Shown one piece after another: positions 1-8,452 of a stretch of 32,377 nucleotides of DNA. The notes under the pieces were generated by a model. The model did not search any database. It saw nothing but the letters and a program-made list of their open reading frames with translations, and was not told the DNA's origin. The translations under genes were made by a program, and so were the position numbers. The stretch is from positions 1 through 32,377 of the forward strand of contig JANQGJ010000052.1 of the NCBI GenBank assembly GCA_028277395.1. The letters are read 5' to 3'. The stretch comes from Bacteroidales bacterium (GTDB lineage Bacteria > Bacteroidota > Bacteroidia > Bacteroidales > F082). Each line of letters opens with the position of its first letter. The first letter of the stretch is position 1.

Positions 1-15
1 ATAATACAAATCTTA

Positions 16-27
16 GAATCATGATTC
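16..27. promoter_or_regulatory. 12-bp perfect palindrome, possible operator
   Basis: GAATCATGATTC is a perfect inverted repeat about 40 bp before the start codon of the first gene. Its size and position would fit a dimeric repressor site. A 12-bp palindrome in AT-rich DNA can also occur by chance, and no regulator for it is visible in the window. Confidence 0.2.
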
Positions 28-67
28 GTTAATCATAGATGTATTTTGTAATTTTTAAATTTCATTT

Positions 68-1015
68 ATGGACAATATTTCCAATTTGTTTAATGTAAAA
101 TATCCCATTGTACAAGGTGGTATGATCTGGTGTAGTGGCTGGGAACTGGCTTCAGCAGTCAGCAATGCCGGAGGATTAGGTCTTATTGGGGCCGGTAGTA
201 TGTATCCTGGTGTACTCAAAGATCACATTAAAAAATGCAAAGTGGCAACAAGTAAACCATTTGGTGTTAATGTGCCGTTGCTTTATCCACAAACTGATGA
301 GATTATAGATATAATTATCAGGGAAGGGGTGAATATAGTATTTACTTCAGCAGGTAATCCGGCAAAATATACATCACTTTTAAAAGAAAACGGGATCATT
401 GTAGTTCATGTAGTTGCCAATAGTAAATTTGCTTTAAAGGCACAATCTGCAGGAGTTGATGCTATTGTTGCCGAAGGATTTGAAGCAGGTGGGCATAACG
501 GTTATGAGGAAACAACCACGATGGTACTGATACCTATGTTAAAAGAGATTGTAAACATCCCTGTAATTGCAGCCGGAGGAATCGGGTCAGGCATGTCTGT
601 TTATGCTGCTATGGCATTGGGCGCAAGTGGTGTTCAGATAGGAAGTTTGTTTGCTGGTTCGTTGGAGTCGTCAGCACATGACAATTTTAAACAGGAAATA
701 ATAAACTCCGGAGACGGCAGCACGTATTTGACTTTGAAACAGTTGGTGCCGGTAAGGCTGATACGTAATAAGTTTTTTGAGAGAGTTCATAAAGCTGTGC
801 TTGAGGGTAGATCGAAGGAAGAACTATCAGAGATATTAGGAAGAGGACGTGCAAAACTTGGAATGTTCGAGGGTGATATTGATGAAGGAGAACTGGAAAT
901 AGGACAGGTTGCAGCCACTATTAATGAGATAAAACCGGTGAAGAAAATAATGGATGAACTGATATCGGAGTTTAATGCAACAGCCGGCCGGATGAAAAAT
1001 TACACTCAACTTTAG
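68..1015 (+). CDS. Nitronate monooxygenase / FabK-like FMN-dependent oxidoreductase
   Basis: A 315-residue flavin-dependent TIM-barrel protein of the nitronate monooxygenase (2-nitropropane dioxygenase)/FabK family. The N-terminus PIVQGGMIW (13-21), the AEGFEAGGHNG segment (135-145, with the family His at 143) and the FMN phosphate-binding AAGGIGSG (168-175) are all present. Family members either oxidise alkyl nitronates or act as enoyl-ACP reductase II. Sequence alone does not separate these well. Length is normal for the family. It stands alone ahead of an acyl-CoA dehydrogenase 124 bp downstream, so a role in acyl-chain metabolism is possible but only inferred. Confidence 0.85.
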   Translation: MDNISNLFNVKYPIVQGGMIWCSGWELASAVSNAGGLGLIGAGSMYPGVLKDHIKKCKVATSKPFGVNVPLLYPQTDEIIDIIIREGVNIVFTSAGNPAKYTSLLKENGIIVVHVVANSKFALKAQSAGVDAIVAEGFEAGGHNGYEETTTMVLIPMLKEIVNIPVIAAGGIGSGMSVYAAMALGASGVQIGSLFAGSLESSAHDNFKQEIINSGDGSTYLTLKQLVPVRLIRNKFFERVHKAVLEGRSKEELSEILGRGRAKLGMFEGDIDEGELEIGQVAATINEIKPVKKIMDELISEFNATAGRMKNYTQL

Positions 1016-1104
1016 TTATACAGTTATACATTTTTAGGGAGAAAGACCGGAATAACGACCTGTTGTGAAGGATTATTTAGAATGATTTTTTGATATTTTT
1101 TAAT

Positions 1105-1112
1105 TAGATTTG
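1105..1112 (+). promoter_or_regulatory. Bacteroidota -7 promoter element before the acyl-CoA dehydrogenase
   Basis: TAGATTTG matches the TAnnTTTG -7 consensus of the Bacteroidota housekeeping sigma factor and lies 27 bp before the start codon. No TTTG -33 element sits at the usual spacing, so this is a partial match. Confidence 0.4.
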
Positions 1113-1139
1113 TAGCATAACAACCAATAAATTAATGAT

Positions 1140-2282
1140 ATGAACTTTGAATTTACTGAAGAACAATTAATGATAAAGCAGGCAGCCAGAGACTATGCCC
1201 AGCGTGAATTACTACTGGACGTTCTTGAAAGGGATGAAAAAGGGATATTTCCTGAAAAACATATAAAAAACCTTGCAGAACTCGGATTTATGGGGATGAT
1301 GGTTGATCCTGAATACGGTGGTAGTGGCATGGACACTATATCATATATTCTTGCTATGGAAGAGATTTCGAAAATTGATGCTTCGGTAAGTGTTATTATG
1401 TCTGTAAATAATTCATTGGTATGTTATGGGTTGGATAAATTTGGAAATGAAGAGCAAAAACAAAAATATCTGGTTCCGGTTGCTACCGGTGAAAAAATTG
1501 GAGCATTTTTACTATCCGAACCTGAAGCCGGTTCAGATGCCACTCACCAGAATACTTCTGCTGAAGATAAAGGCGACCATTACCTGATAAACGGAACAAA
1601 GAACTGGATAACCAGTGCGAATTCGGCATCTGTATATATTGTAATTGCACAAACACACCCTGAGAAAAAGCACAAGGGTATAAATGCATTTATTGTTGAT
1701 AAAGACAGCCCTGGAATTAGCCTTGGCCCTCATGAAGATAAAATGGGTATGCGTAGTTCAGATACCCACTCGGTGATGTTTAGTGATGTTGTTGTTCCCA
1801 AAGAAAACAGGATTGGCGAAGATGGGTTTGGTTTTAAATTTGCCATGAAAGTTCTTGAAGCTGGTAGAATTGGAATAGCATCCCAGGCAGTGGGGCTTGC
1901 AAGTGGTGCTCTTGAACGTGCAACTGCTTATTCAAAAGAAAGGAAAGCTTTCGGAACAGAAATAGCAAATCATCAGGCCATTGCTTTTAAACTTGCAGAT
2001 ATGGCGGTAAAGGTTGAAAATGCACGAAATTTATGTTTGAAAGCCGGATGGCTCAAAGACAACCATAAGTCAATTACGGTTCCCAGTGCTATGGCAAAAC
2101 AATATGCTGCTGATATTGCAATGGAAGTAACTACTGAAGCAGTGCAGATACACGGTGGATACGGATATGTTAAAGAGTATCATGTTGAACGGCTAATGCG
2201 TGAGGCAAAACTGACACAGATTTATGAAGGAACTTCCGAAGTTCAAAAAATAGTTATCTCCAGAGATGTGTTAAGGGGCTGA
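1140..2282 (+). CDS. Acyl-CoA dehydrogenase (short/medium chain, butyryl-CoA dehydrogenase-like)
   Basis: A 380-residue FAD-dependent acyl-CoA dehydrogenase, the usual full length. It shows the FAD/substrate signature LSEPEAGSDA (about 125-134), the middle-domain GTKNWITSA, the QIHGGYGY segment and the C-terminal IYEGTSEVQK, where Glu363 of the YEG motif is the expected catalytic base. The reaction is alpha,beta-dehydrogenation of an acyl-CoA with electrons passed to ETF. Genes for both ETF subunits lie 0.8-2 kb downstream on the same strand, so they are the natural electron acceptor. Chain-length preference cannot be read from the sequence. Confidence 0.95.
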   Translation: MNFEFTEEQLMIKQAARDYAQRELLLDVLERDEKGIFPEKHIKNLAELGFMGMMVDPEYGGSGMDTISYILAMEEISKIDASVSVIMSVNNSLVCYGLDKFGNEEQKQKYLVPVATGEKIGAFLLSEPEAGSDATHQNTSAEDKGDHYLINGTKNWITSANSASVYIVIAQTHPEKKHKGINAFIVDKDSPGISLGPHEDKMGMRSSDTHSVMFSDVVVPKENRIGEDGFGFKFAMKVLEAGRIGIASQAVGLASGALERATAYSKERKAFGTEIANHQAIAFKLADMAVKVENARNLCLKAGWLKDNHKSITVPSAMAKQYAADIAMEVTTEAVQIHGGYGYVKEYHVERLMREAKLTQIYEGTSEVQKIVISRDVLRG

Positions 2283-2323
2283 TAGTTAGTTTATTCTTTC
2301 CTTCTCATTAAAACAATTGATCA

Positions 2324-2920
2324 ATGGATACATGTAATAGATTTGTTGACAGGTACAAAACCGGTAATACGCCATGGGTTCATACCGATCCTGATTTTAA
2401 CCTCATTGATATGGTTGAGAACTGGCCAATTTATCCAGGTAAAACATTGGAAATAGGATGCGGAACCGGTGTTGAAGCAATCTATTTAGCCAAAAACGGG
2501 TTTGATGTAACAGCAATCGATGGTTCCCGGATCGCTATCAATAAAGCAATCGAAGCTGCTAAGGAAGGTGGTGTTAACTGTAATTTCAAAGTGGCTGATT
2601 TTCAAAATGATGAATTTCCTTCGGGTGAATTCGATTTTGCGTTTGACAGAGGTTTCTTTCACTCTTTCGATACTGAGAAAGAAAGAAAAGATGTTGCCGG
2701 GAAAATTGCCGAGTCGCTTTCAGAAAGAGGATTATGGCTAACACTTATGGGAAATGCCGATGCTCCACCAAGAGATTCAGGTCCACCAATGAGATCTGCA
2801 CAGGACATAGTAAACGCTATAGAGCCTTATTTCAAATTACTCACATTAACAGTTAGTCATTTTGGAAATGATCAGGAAAATCCTCCGAGGATTTGGGTTT
2901 GTCTGATGCGTAAAAGATAA
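2324..2920 (+). CDS. Class I SAM-dependent methyltransferase
   Basis: A 198-residue Rossmann-fold methyltransferase. Motif I LEIGCGTG (42-49) binds S-adenosylmethionine, and the acidic residue at the end of strand 2 is in FDVTAIDGS. The later FDFAFDRGFFHSF and LTLMGNADAPPRDSGPPM segments resemble the TehB/thiopurine-methyltransferase-like group of small-molecule methyltransferases. The substrate is unknown. It starts 41 bp after the acyl-CoA dehydrogenase and may be cotranscribed with it. Confidence 0.8.
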   Translation: MDTCNRFVDRYKTGNTPWVHTDPDFNLIDMVENWPIYPGKTLEIGCGTGVEAIYLAKNGFDVTAIDGSRIAINKAIEAAKEGGVNCNFKVADFQNDEFPSGEFDFAFDRGFFHSFDTEKERKDVAGKIAESLSERGLWLTLMGNADAPPRDSGPPMRSAQDIVNAIEPYFKLLTLTVSHFGNDQENPPRIWVCLMRKR

Positions 2921-3106
2921 TTCGTTTTAAAGCTGATAAATAACTTACACCGATTTCAGGGTAATTATTATATGTTCAATTTCACGGTTTATATGATGTA
3001 GTTGTAAATACATCGTTTAGCATATTTGTAAGCAAATTTTTACGAAATTTGTTGCTTTCAAAATCTTTTGTTAATAATTAAATATTAAACTTATAAATAT
3101 CTGACT

Positions 3107-3844
3107 ATGAAAATACTAGTTTTAATCAGTAATGTTCCCGACACAACTACTAAGATTCGTTTTGCGGGCGACAATACTGCTTTTGATGATTCAGGAGTTC
3201 AGTGGATTATAAATCCATGGGATGAATTAGCTCTGACGCGCGCAATGGAGTTAAAAGAGGCAGGTGGTGTCGATACCATTACCGTTGCGAATGTTGGAGA
3301 AAAAACTACTGAAGCAACATTACGAAAAGCATTAGCTGTAGGTGCTGATGATGCGGTAAGAATTGATGCTCCTGCCAGGGACGCATATTATGTTGCAACA
3401 CAGCTGGCTGAGATTGCAAAAGATTATGATCTGATACTTGCCGGTATTGAAGCTTCTGATTATAATGGAAATGCTGTTGGCGGAATGCTGGCAGAAATAA
3501 TTGATTTCAATTCTGTTTCTGCAGTATCCGGTATCGAAATTGACGGTGATAGTTTTAAGGTAAACCGTGAAATCGATGGTGGTTCACAGGTATTATCAAT
3601 CTCACGACCGCTGGTTGCCATAGTGCAAAAAGGAATAGCAAAAGAACCAAGAATTCCTGCGATGCGTGGAATAATGATGGCTCGTAAAAAACCATTAAAA
3701 GTTGTACCTCCCATTGAAGCAAACGAAAAAACACAATTCGTAAACTTCGAACTACCTCCGCCAAAAGCTGCCTGTAAAATGGTTGACGAAGAAAATGCCA
3801 AAGAAATAATCACTTTACTTCATGAAGAAGCGAAAGTAATTTAA
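3107..3844 (+). CDS. etfB: Electron transfer flavoprotein beta subunit
   Basis: A 245-residue ETF beta subunit (domain III, AMP/nucleotide-binding), close to the usual 250-260. It begins MKILVLISNVPDT like FixA/EtfB proteins, has the INPWDELALTRAMEL helix (35-49), the LRKALAVGADDAVRI segment (72-86) and the nucleotide-binding LAGIEASDYNGNAVG (111-125). With EtfA it takes electrons from acyl-CoA dehydrogenases. The 186 bp upstream contain a near match to the -7 element (CATATTTG, 3021-3028). Its normal partner etfA does not follow directly: a 119-residue four-helix-bundle gene with flanking inverted repeats sits between them. Confidence 0.95.
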   Translation: MKILVLISNVPDTTTKIRFAGDNTAFDDSGVQWIINPWDELALTRAMELKEAGGVDTITVANVGEKTTEATLRKALAVGADDAVRIDAPARDAYYVATQLAEIAKDYDLILAGIEASDYNGNAVGGMLAEIIDFNSVSAVSGIEIDGDSFKVNREIDGGSQVLSISRPLVAIVQKGIAKEPRIPAMRGIMMARKKPLKVVPPIEANEKTQFVNFELPPPKAACKMVDEENAKEIITLLHEEAKVI

Positions 3845-3873
3845 TTTGAAAATGATTTGATTTGAAAATTGAG
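3843..3873. repeat. Left imperfect inverted repeat flanking the four-helix-bundle gene
   Basis: A TTTGAAAAT-rich run starts at the etfB stop codon and covers the start of the inserted gene. It is an imperfect inverted match to the TTTTCAAAT-rich run at 4226-4265. The shared core on both arms is TTTGATTTGAAAATT-like. Confidence 0.6.
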
Positions 3874-4228
3874 AAATGATAAACAAAATATAATCGTAGA
3901 TATAACTTTTCAGTTTGCACTGGATATTATATCATTTACTGAACTATTGAATACAAATGGCAAATATGTTCTTGCTAATCAGTTGTTGAGATCAGGAACA
4001 TCAATAGGAGCAAATGTTCGTGAAGCACAAAATGCTGAGAGCAAAGCAGATTTCATCCATAAAATGAAAATTGCAGCTAAAGAGGTAGACGAATCAAAAT
4101 ATTGGCTTGAACTGATAAAGCACTCTGATAATTATCCATTTGATGAAACTCTTTTTGATCAGATACAATCAATTGAGAAGATACTTTCCAAGATAATATC
4201 TACTTCTAAAAAGGGAGTTGTTAAGTAA
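3869..4228 (+). CDS. Four-helix-bundle protein (23S rRNA intervening-sequence protein family)
   Basis: A 119-residue protein of the S23/four-helix-bundle family, recognised by the order FQFALDIISFTELL, QLLRSGTSIGANVREAQNAES (split here by family gaps), FIHKMKIAAKEVDESKYWLEL and a C-terminal ISTSKK helix. The family was first seen inside spirochaete 23S rRNA intervening sequences and is common as a stand-alone gene in Bacteroidota. Its biochemical role is unknown. The only start in frame after an upstream TGA is TTG at 3869, which lies inside the left inverted repeat. The gene sits between etfB and etfA and is bracketed by imperfect inverted repeats, which looks like an inserted unit. Confidence 0.85.
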   Translation: MRNDKQNIIVDITFQFALDIISFTELLNTNGKYVLANQLLRSGTSIGANVREAQNAESKADFIHKMKIAAKEVDESKYWLELIKHSDNYPFDETLFDQIQSIEKILSKIISTSKKGVVK

Positions 4229-4265
4229 TTTTCAAATTATCAAATCTTCAAATTGTCAAATCAAC
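4226..4265. repeat. Right imperfect inverted repeat flanking the four-helix-bundle gene
   Basis: This AT-rich run of CAAAT units begins at the stop codon of the four-helix-bundle gene and ends 14 bp before etfA. Read on the other strand it aligns with the run at 3843-3873 with a few mismatches and short gaps. It could also form an RNA stem with the left arm that loops out the inserted gene. Confidence 0.6.
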
Positions 4266-4279
4266 TTAAATAGAGAAAG

Positions 4280-5242
4280 ATGACAATACTAACTTATACA
4301 GAAAACTGGGACGGCAAATTTAAAAAATTGAGTTTTGAGCTCGTTTCTTATGCCGCCGCAATAGCAAAAGAATTAGGAACAACTGTAACAGCACTTTCAA
4401 TTGGTGAAGTTGCAGATGACGAACTGAAAAAATTAGGAGCTTACGGAGCTTCTAAAATTTTAACAATAAATGACAGCCGGTTTGGTTCGCTTGATAACAA
4501 AGCAATATCAAAAGCTGTTGTTGCTGCTGCAAGTAGTGAAAATGCCGGAGTAGTTATTTTTGCCAATAATAACCTTGGTAAAGCCATTGCTCCAAGAGTT
4601 TCAGTGAAACTTAACGCAGGATTGGTATCAGGTGTAACTGCATTACCGATATCAATTGATCCTTTTGTAGTGAAAAAGAAAGTATTTACCGGTAAAGCTC
4701 TTGCCAATGTGAAAATCGATACTGATATAAAAGTATTAACATTTTCACAAAACTCTTATGAGCTGGTTGAAACCGGTAATGATGCTGCCATTGAAGCATT
4801 TGATCCCGGAGTTGAAGATTCTGACTTCTCAACTGTTGTAGGAGAAACCAACAAAGTAACAGGAAAAGTATTACTAACTGATGCTGAAATAGTTGTTGCC
4901 GGTGGCAGGGGAATGAAAAGTGCTGATAACTGGGAAGGCCTTGAGGAACTCGCTGACTCTCTGAACGCTGGTCTGGCATGCTCACGTCCGGTGTCGGATG
5001 AAGGTTGGCGCCCGCATGCTGAACATGTTGGACAAACAGGTAAGATCATTGCACCGAATCTGTATTTTGCATTTGGTATTTCAGGTGCAATACAGCATTT
5101 GGGAGGTGTTAGTTCATCAAAAGTTATTGTTGCAGTGAATAAAGATCCTGAAGCACCTATTTTTGAATCTGCTGATTATGGAATAGTAGGTGATGTGAAC
5201 AAAGTAATTCCACAACTAATTGAAGGAGTAAAGGAAATGTAA
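4280..5242 (+). CDS. etfA: Electron transfer flavoprotein alpha subunit
   Basis: A 320-residue ETF alpha subunit of normal length. The N-terminal ETF domain is followed by the C-terminal FAD-binding domain with GGRGMKS (208-214), SRPVSDEGW (235-243), VGQTGK (250-255) and GISGAIQHL (266-274), all characteristic of EtfA. It accepts electrons as a heterodimer with EtfB and passes them to a quinone reductase or other partner. The gene is separated from etfB by 435 bp carrying a four-helix-bundle gene, but is on the same strand. A rho-independent terminator follows the stop codon. Confidence 0.96.
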   Translation: MTILTYTENWDGKFKKLSFELVSYAAAIAKELGTTVTALSIGEVADDELKKLGAYGASKILTINDSRFGSLDNKAISKAVVAAASSENAGVVIFANNNLGKAIAPRVSVKLNAGLVSGVTALPISIDPFVVKKKVFTGKALANVKIDTDIKVLTFSQNSYELVETGNDAAIEAFDPGVEDSDFSTVVGETNKVTGKVLLTDAEIVVAGGRGMKSADNWEGLEELADSLNAGLACSRPVSDEGWRPHAEHVGQTGKIIAPNLYFAFGISGAIQHLGGVSSSKVIVAVNKDPEAPIFESADYGIVGDVNKVIPQLIEGVKEM

Positions 5243-5280
5243 TAATTACACTTCAAAAATATAGAAAACAAAACTTAAAA

Positions 5281-5311
5281 ACCTGATCATAAATGTGGTC
5301 AGGTTTTTTTT
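5281..5311 (+). terminator. Rho-independent terminator after etfA
   Basis: ACCTGATC pairs with GGTCAGGT (one G-U pair) across an 8-base loop, followed directly by a run of eight T. It closes the etf transcription unit. Confidence 0.85.
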
Positions 5312-5317
5312 ATTCGT

Positions 5318-5325
5318 TAAATTTG
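5318..5325 (+). promoter_or_regulatory. -7 promoter element before the ArsC-family gene
   Basis: TAAATTTG matches TAnnTTTG and lies 13 bp before the first start codon, just after the etf terminator. The leader would be very short. No -33 TTTG is seen at the usual distance. Confidence 0.4.
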
Positions 5326-5338
5326 ACACTTTAAAATT

Positions 5339-5686
5339 ATGACCATGATAGAGATTTACCATAATCCAAGGTGTAGAAAATCGCGTGAAGGCTTGCAGTT
5401 TATTAAAGATCGTACTGATGACTTCAAAGTAATCGAATACCTCAAAACACCATTGGAAAAAGCACAGTTAAAAGAGTTGTTGGGAAAGCTGGATGCAACA
5501 CCACATGAAATGATCCGTACCCAGGAGGCAGTATATAAAGCTGAATTTAAAGGAAAAGAATTTACTGATGATGAATGGATTGAGATCATGGTTAATAATC
5601 CAAAGTTGATAAACCGTCCTATTGTTGTAAAAGGAAACAAAGCTGTCTGGGGAGTACCGGCAGAAGCATTATCAGCATTATTTTAG
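5339..5686 (+). CDS. ArsC/Spx-family (glutaredoxin-type arsenate reductase-like) protein
   Basis: A 115-residue thioredoxin-fold protein of the ArsC family. IYHNPRCRKSREGL carries the single catalytic-type Cys (Cys12, or Cys10 if the second ATG at 5345 is used), and the NRPIVVKGNKAVWG segment near the C-terminus holds the Arg-Pro of the oxyanion site. Members are glutaredoxin-coupled arsenate reductases or uncharacterised YfgD-like proteins, and no ars genes are nearby. The function is therefore best left at family level. It lies between two terminators' worth of unrelated genes and is probably monocistronic or read with fumC. Confidence 0.85.
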   Translation: MTMIEIYHNPRCRKSREGLQFIKDRTDDFKVIEYLKTPLEKAQLKELLGKLDATPHEMIRTQEAVYKAEFKGKEFTDDEWIEIMVNNPKLINRPIVVKGNKAVWGVPAEALSALF

Positions 5687-5740
5687 TGATCTTACCCGAA
5701 CATTCGTAATTATACATCTATTTAAATAATAATTGAACAC

Positions 5741-7126
5741 ATGAAATATAGAATTGAACATGACACCATGGGGGATGTGCAGGTACCTGCTGATAAGTAT
5801 TGGGGAGCTCAGACCCAGAGGTCGAAAATGAATTTCCAGATTGGGCCTGAAGGTTCGATGCCTGAAGAAATAATTCATGCATTTGCATATTTAAAAAAAG
5901 CTGCTGCACTGACAAACACCGAGCTTGGTGTGCTGCCTTCTGAAAAATCAGAATTAATAGGTAAAGCGTGTGATGAGATACTTGAAGGTAAGCTTGGTGG
6001 CAACTTTCCGCTTGTAATTTGGCAGACAGGTTCAGGCACCCAGTCAAATATGAATATGAATGAAGTAATTGCCAACAGAGGTCATGTGATAAACGGAGGT
6101 ACACTGGAAGATACATCTAAAGCACTGCATCCCAATGATGATGTAAACAAATCTCAATCCTCAAATGATACATTCCCAACAGCTATGCACATAGCAGCAT
6201 ACAAACTCATTGTTGAGAATACCATACCAGGTGTTGAAATGTTAAGGGATGCTCTGGCTGAAAAAGCAGAAGCATTTAAAGATGTTGTAAAAACAGGACG
6301 AACACATTTAATGGATGCAACTCCGCTTACACTTGGTCAGGAATTTTCCGGATATGTTACCCAGCTTGATTTTGGATTAACTGCTATATCGAATACACTA
6401 CCTCATTTAACCGAATTAGCCCTGGGTGGTACTGCAGTAGGAACGGGCTTAAATACACCCGAGAATTATGATATATTAGTTGCGGAAAAAATAGCAGCTC
6501 TTACAGGTTATCCGTTTGTTACCGCAAAAAATAAATTTGAAGCATTATCAGCACATGATGCAATGGTTGAGACTTCAGGTGCACTTAAGCAGCTGGCAGT
6601 AAGTATTATGCATATTGCAAACAATATACGTATGCTGGCATCAGGTCCGCGTTGCAGCATTGGTGAAATACAGCTGCCGGCAAATGAACCGGGGTCAAGT
6701 ATTATGCCCGGAAAAGTTAACCCTACTCAAAATGAGGCGATAACAATGGTTTGTGCACAGGTAATTGGAAATGATGCTGCGATAACTGTTGGTGGAATGC
6801 AGGGACATTTTCAGCTTAATGTTTTTAAGCCTGTAATGATCTCTAATTTACTTGAAGCTGCAAGGTTGCTTGGAGATGCATGTGTGTCATTCACTAAAAA
6901 TGCTGTTGTTGGAATAGAGCCAAATTATGCAGTAGCACAGGAAAAACTGGAAAATTCACTGATGCTTGTTACAGCACTCAATACTCATATTGGTTACGAA
7001 AAAGCAGCCAAAATTGCAAAGAAAGCGCATGCTGAAGGACTTACACTTCGTGAAGCAACACTGGAACTGGGATTTCTGACAGATGAAAAATTCACTGAGC
7101 TTGTTGATCCTGCAAAAATGATATAA
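5741..7126 (+). CDS. fumC: Fumarate hydratase class II
   Basis: A 461-residue class II (iron-independent) fumarase that interconverts fumarate and L-malate in the TCA cycle. It carries the active-site segments [11 protein letters not shown] (140-150), [10 protein letters not shown] (186-195) with the His189-type residue, and the superfamily signature [16 protein letters not shown] (318-333). Length matches E. coli FumC (467). The start at 5741 gives the usual beginning, in which the [13 protein letters not shown] segment follows within a few residues. A strong hairpin follows the gene. Confidence 0.97.
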   Translation: MKYRIEHDTMGDVQVPADKYWGAQTQRSKMNFQIGPEGSMPEEIIHAFAYLKKAAALTNTELGVLPSEKSELIGKACDEILEGKLGGNFPLVIWQTGSGTQSNMNMNEVIANRGHVINGGTLEDTSKALHPNDDVNKSQSSNDTFPTAMHIAAYKLIVENTIPGVEMLRDALAEKAEAFKDVVKTGRTHLMDATPLTLGQEFSGYVTQLDFGLTAISNTLPHLTELALGGTAVGTGLNTPENYDILVAEKIAALTGYPFVTAKNKFEALSAHDAMVETSGALKQLAVSIMHIANNIRMLASGPRCSIGEIQLPANEPGSSIMPGKVNPTQNEAITMVCAQVIGNDAAITVGGMQGHFQLNVFKPVMISNLLEAARLLGDACVSFTKNAVVGIEPNYAVAQEKLENSLMLVTALNTHIGYEKAAKIAKKAHAEGLTLREATLELGFLTDEKFTELVDPAKMI

Positions 7127-7142
7127 CGAAACACTGATATTA

Positions 7143-7187
7143 GGGAGTTATGTCGGTACAGTTTCCGTTATAACTCCTTAATTTTTA
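7143..7187 (+). terminator. Hairpin terminator after fumC
   Basis: GGAGTTAT (7144-7151) pairs perfectly with ATAACTCC (7170-7177), with an inner CGG/CCG pairing, and is followed by TTAATTTTT. It ends the fumC transcript 17 bp after the stop codon. Confidence 0.7.
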
Positions 7188-7202
7188 AACGAAACATAGC
7201 AA

Positions 7203-7439
7203 ATGGAAAAACCTGTAATAGTTCAAAAGCGTTCACTGAAACTTGAAATGGAACCTGGTACTTACTTTTGGTGCGCCTGTGGCAGAAGTGATAACCAACC
7301 TTTTTGCGATGGTTCCCATAAAGGAACGGGATTTGAACCAGAAAAAGTTGTTATTTCAGAGAAAAAGATTGTACCCTGGTGTATGTGCCGACATAGCGAA
7401 AAAGGTGCGATTTGTGATAGCAAACACAGGGAACTTTAA
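7203..7439 (+). CDS. Tandem CDGSH iron-sulfur protein
   Basis: A 78-residue protein with two CDGSH-type [2Fe-2S] modules, like the CISD3/type 3 group. Module 1 is canonical: Cys24-x-Cys26, then CDGSH at 35-39. Module 2 keeps Cys60-x-Cys62, Cys71 and His75, but reads CDSKH in place of CDGSH. All four cluster ligands are therefore present in both modules. Such proteins are small redox or cluster-transfer proteins; the partner is unknown. The gene is tail to tail with the minus-strand glycosyltransferase, and the two stop codons share TTAA (7436-7439). Confidence 0.9.
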   Translation: MEKPVIVQKRSLKLEMEPGTYFWCACGRSDNQPFCDGSHKGTGFEPEKVVISEKKIVPWCMCRHSEKGAICDSKHREL

Positions 7440-8452
7440 GAAACGACAAGAAAATTTTTACCTTCTGTAAAAGATCTGGAGGCCAGAAACTCTCTTATTT
7501 CTGTTCTAGCTTCTTTTTGTTTAATGTATGTAAGCACAAATACTTGTTGAGGTGGTGGAATGTCTCTGTAATAATAAACCACATTATCAATATCTCTTTT
7601 TGTTTGTTTAGTGTCAATGTAACATTGGATATTAATTCCATATTCTTCCAGAAGTTTCGCCCTGCGACGTGATATTTTGCTAGCACCCCAGATGGCAACA
7701 TTAGGATGATGAGGATTATTTTTCCTGAGCCAATTTGCCAGGTAAAGTGATTTAATGCGATAAAACGCTGTATCGCTATAAATGCTTTTAGTTCTGGAAA
7801 TCCTTGTGTCAGAATCATACCAGTTAAGAAGTACCCTGTTGATTTTAGCAATCCGTACACCTTTATCGAGCCATCGTAACCACATTTCGTAATCTTCTGG
7901 AAACTCCCCATCCCTGTACATACCATGAGATTCAGCAACTTCCCTTCGCCACATAGCAGTTGGATTTACTATTGGCAGTTCCGTAAAACGATTGTTCAGA
8001 ATATCTGTTTCACTAACAATTGAATTGCTCCATTCTACGAACCTAAGCATTCCTCCTGTTTCGTTAGAATGAGCGATGTGCTTTACCAGTGAACCTACAG
8101 CACCATAGTCAATATTTTTATCTAAAAAATCAGATTGCATATCAAGCCTCTCAGGATGCGACCAGTCATCAGCATCCATCCTTGCAATATAGTTCCCTTT
8201 ACTGAGTTCCCATCCTTTATTCGATGCAAAAGTTACGCCTTGCTTTTCTTCTGAAGTAAGAATAAACCTGCTATCACTCTCAATTACCTGTAGTGCTTTC
8301 TTTTTACTGTTATCGGTTGAATTGTTATCAATCAGTATACATTCAAAATCCCTGAAAGTTTGATTAGCAATACTTGAAATTGCTCTTCCAAGAGTTTTTT
8401 CCGCATTATAGAAAGGTAGAATTACAGAGATCTTTGGTTTTTTATCTGACAT
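7436..8452 (-). CDS. Family 2 glycosyltransferase with extra C-terminal domain
   Basis: A GT-A fold glycosyltransferase: ISVILPFYNAEKTL (8-21), LIDNNSTDNS (40-49), the metal-binding DAD in RMDADDW (91-97) and the acceptor-side EDYEMWLRW (186-194). The start chosen gives 338 residues and an 11-bp overlap with the upstream gene (ATGTCAGATAA); an ATG eight codons earlier is also possible. After about residue 248 there is an extra domain starting NVAIWGASK, which looks like a Rossmann-type nucleotide-binding loop and is not part of the GT2 core. It is the last gene of an envelope-glycan operon; donor and acceptor are unknown. Confidence 0.88.
   Translation of the reverse strand: MSDKKPKISVILPFYNAEKTLGRAISSIANQTFRDFECILIDNNSTDNSKKKALQVIESDSRFILTSEEKQGVTFASNKGWELSKGNYIARMDADDWSHPERLDMQSDFLDKNIDYGAVGSLVKHIAHSNETGGMLRFVEWSNSIVSETDILNNRFTELPIVNPTAMWRREVAESHGMYRDGEFPEDYEMWLRWLDKGVRIAKINRVLLNWYDSDTRISRTKSIYSDTAFYRIKSLYLANWLRKNNPHHPNVAIWGASKISRRRAKLLEEYGINIQCYIDTKQTKRDIDNVVYYYRDIPPPQQVFVLTYIKQKEARTEIREFLASRSFTEGKNFLVVS

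Noticed and set aside
3860..4230. Fragment of a 23S rRNA gene around the S23-family protein.
   Set aside because: The flanks are intact etfB and etfA, and no rRNA sequence is visible.
4441..5049. Minus-strand open frames under etfA and similar shadow frames elsewhere.
   Set aside because: They are antisense to strongly recognised genes, have low-complexity Ser/Leu/Pro content, and no homologous motifs.
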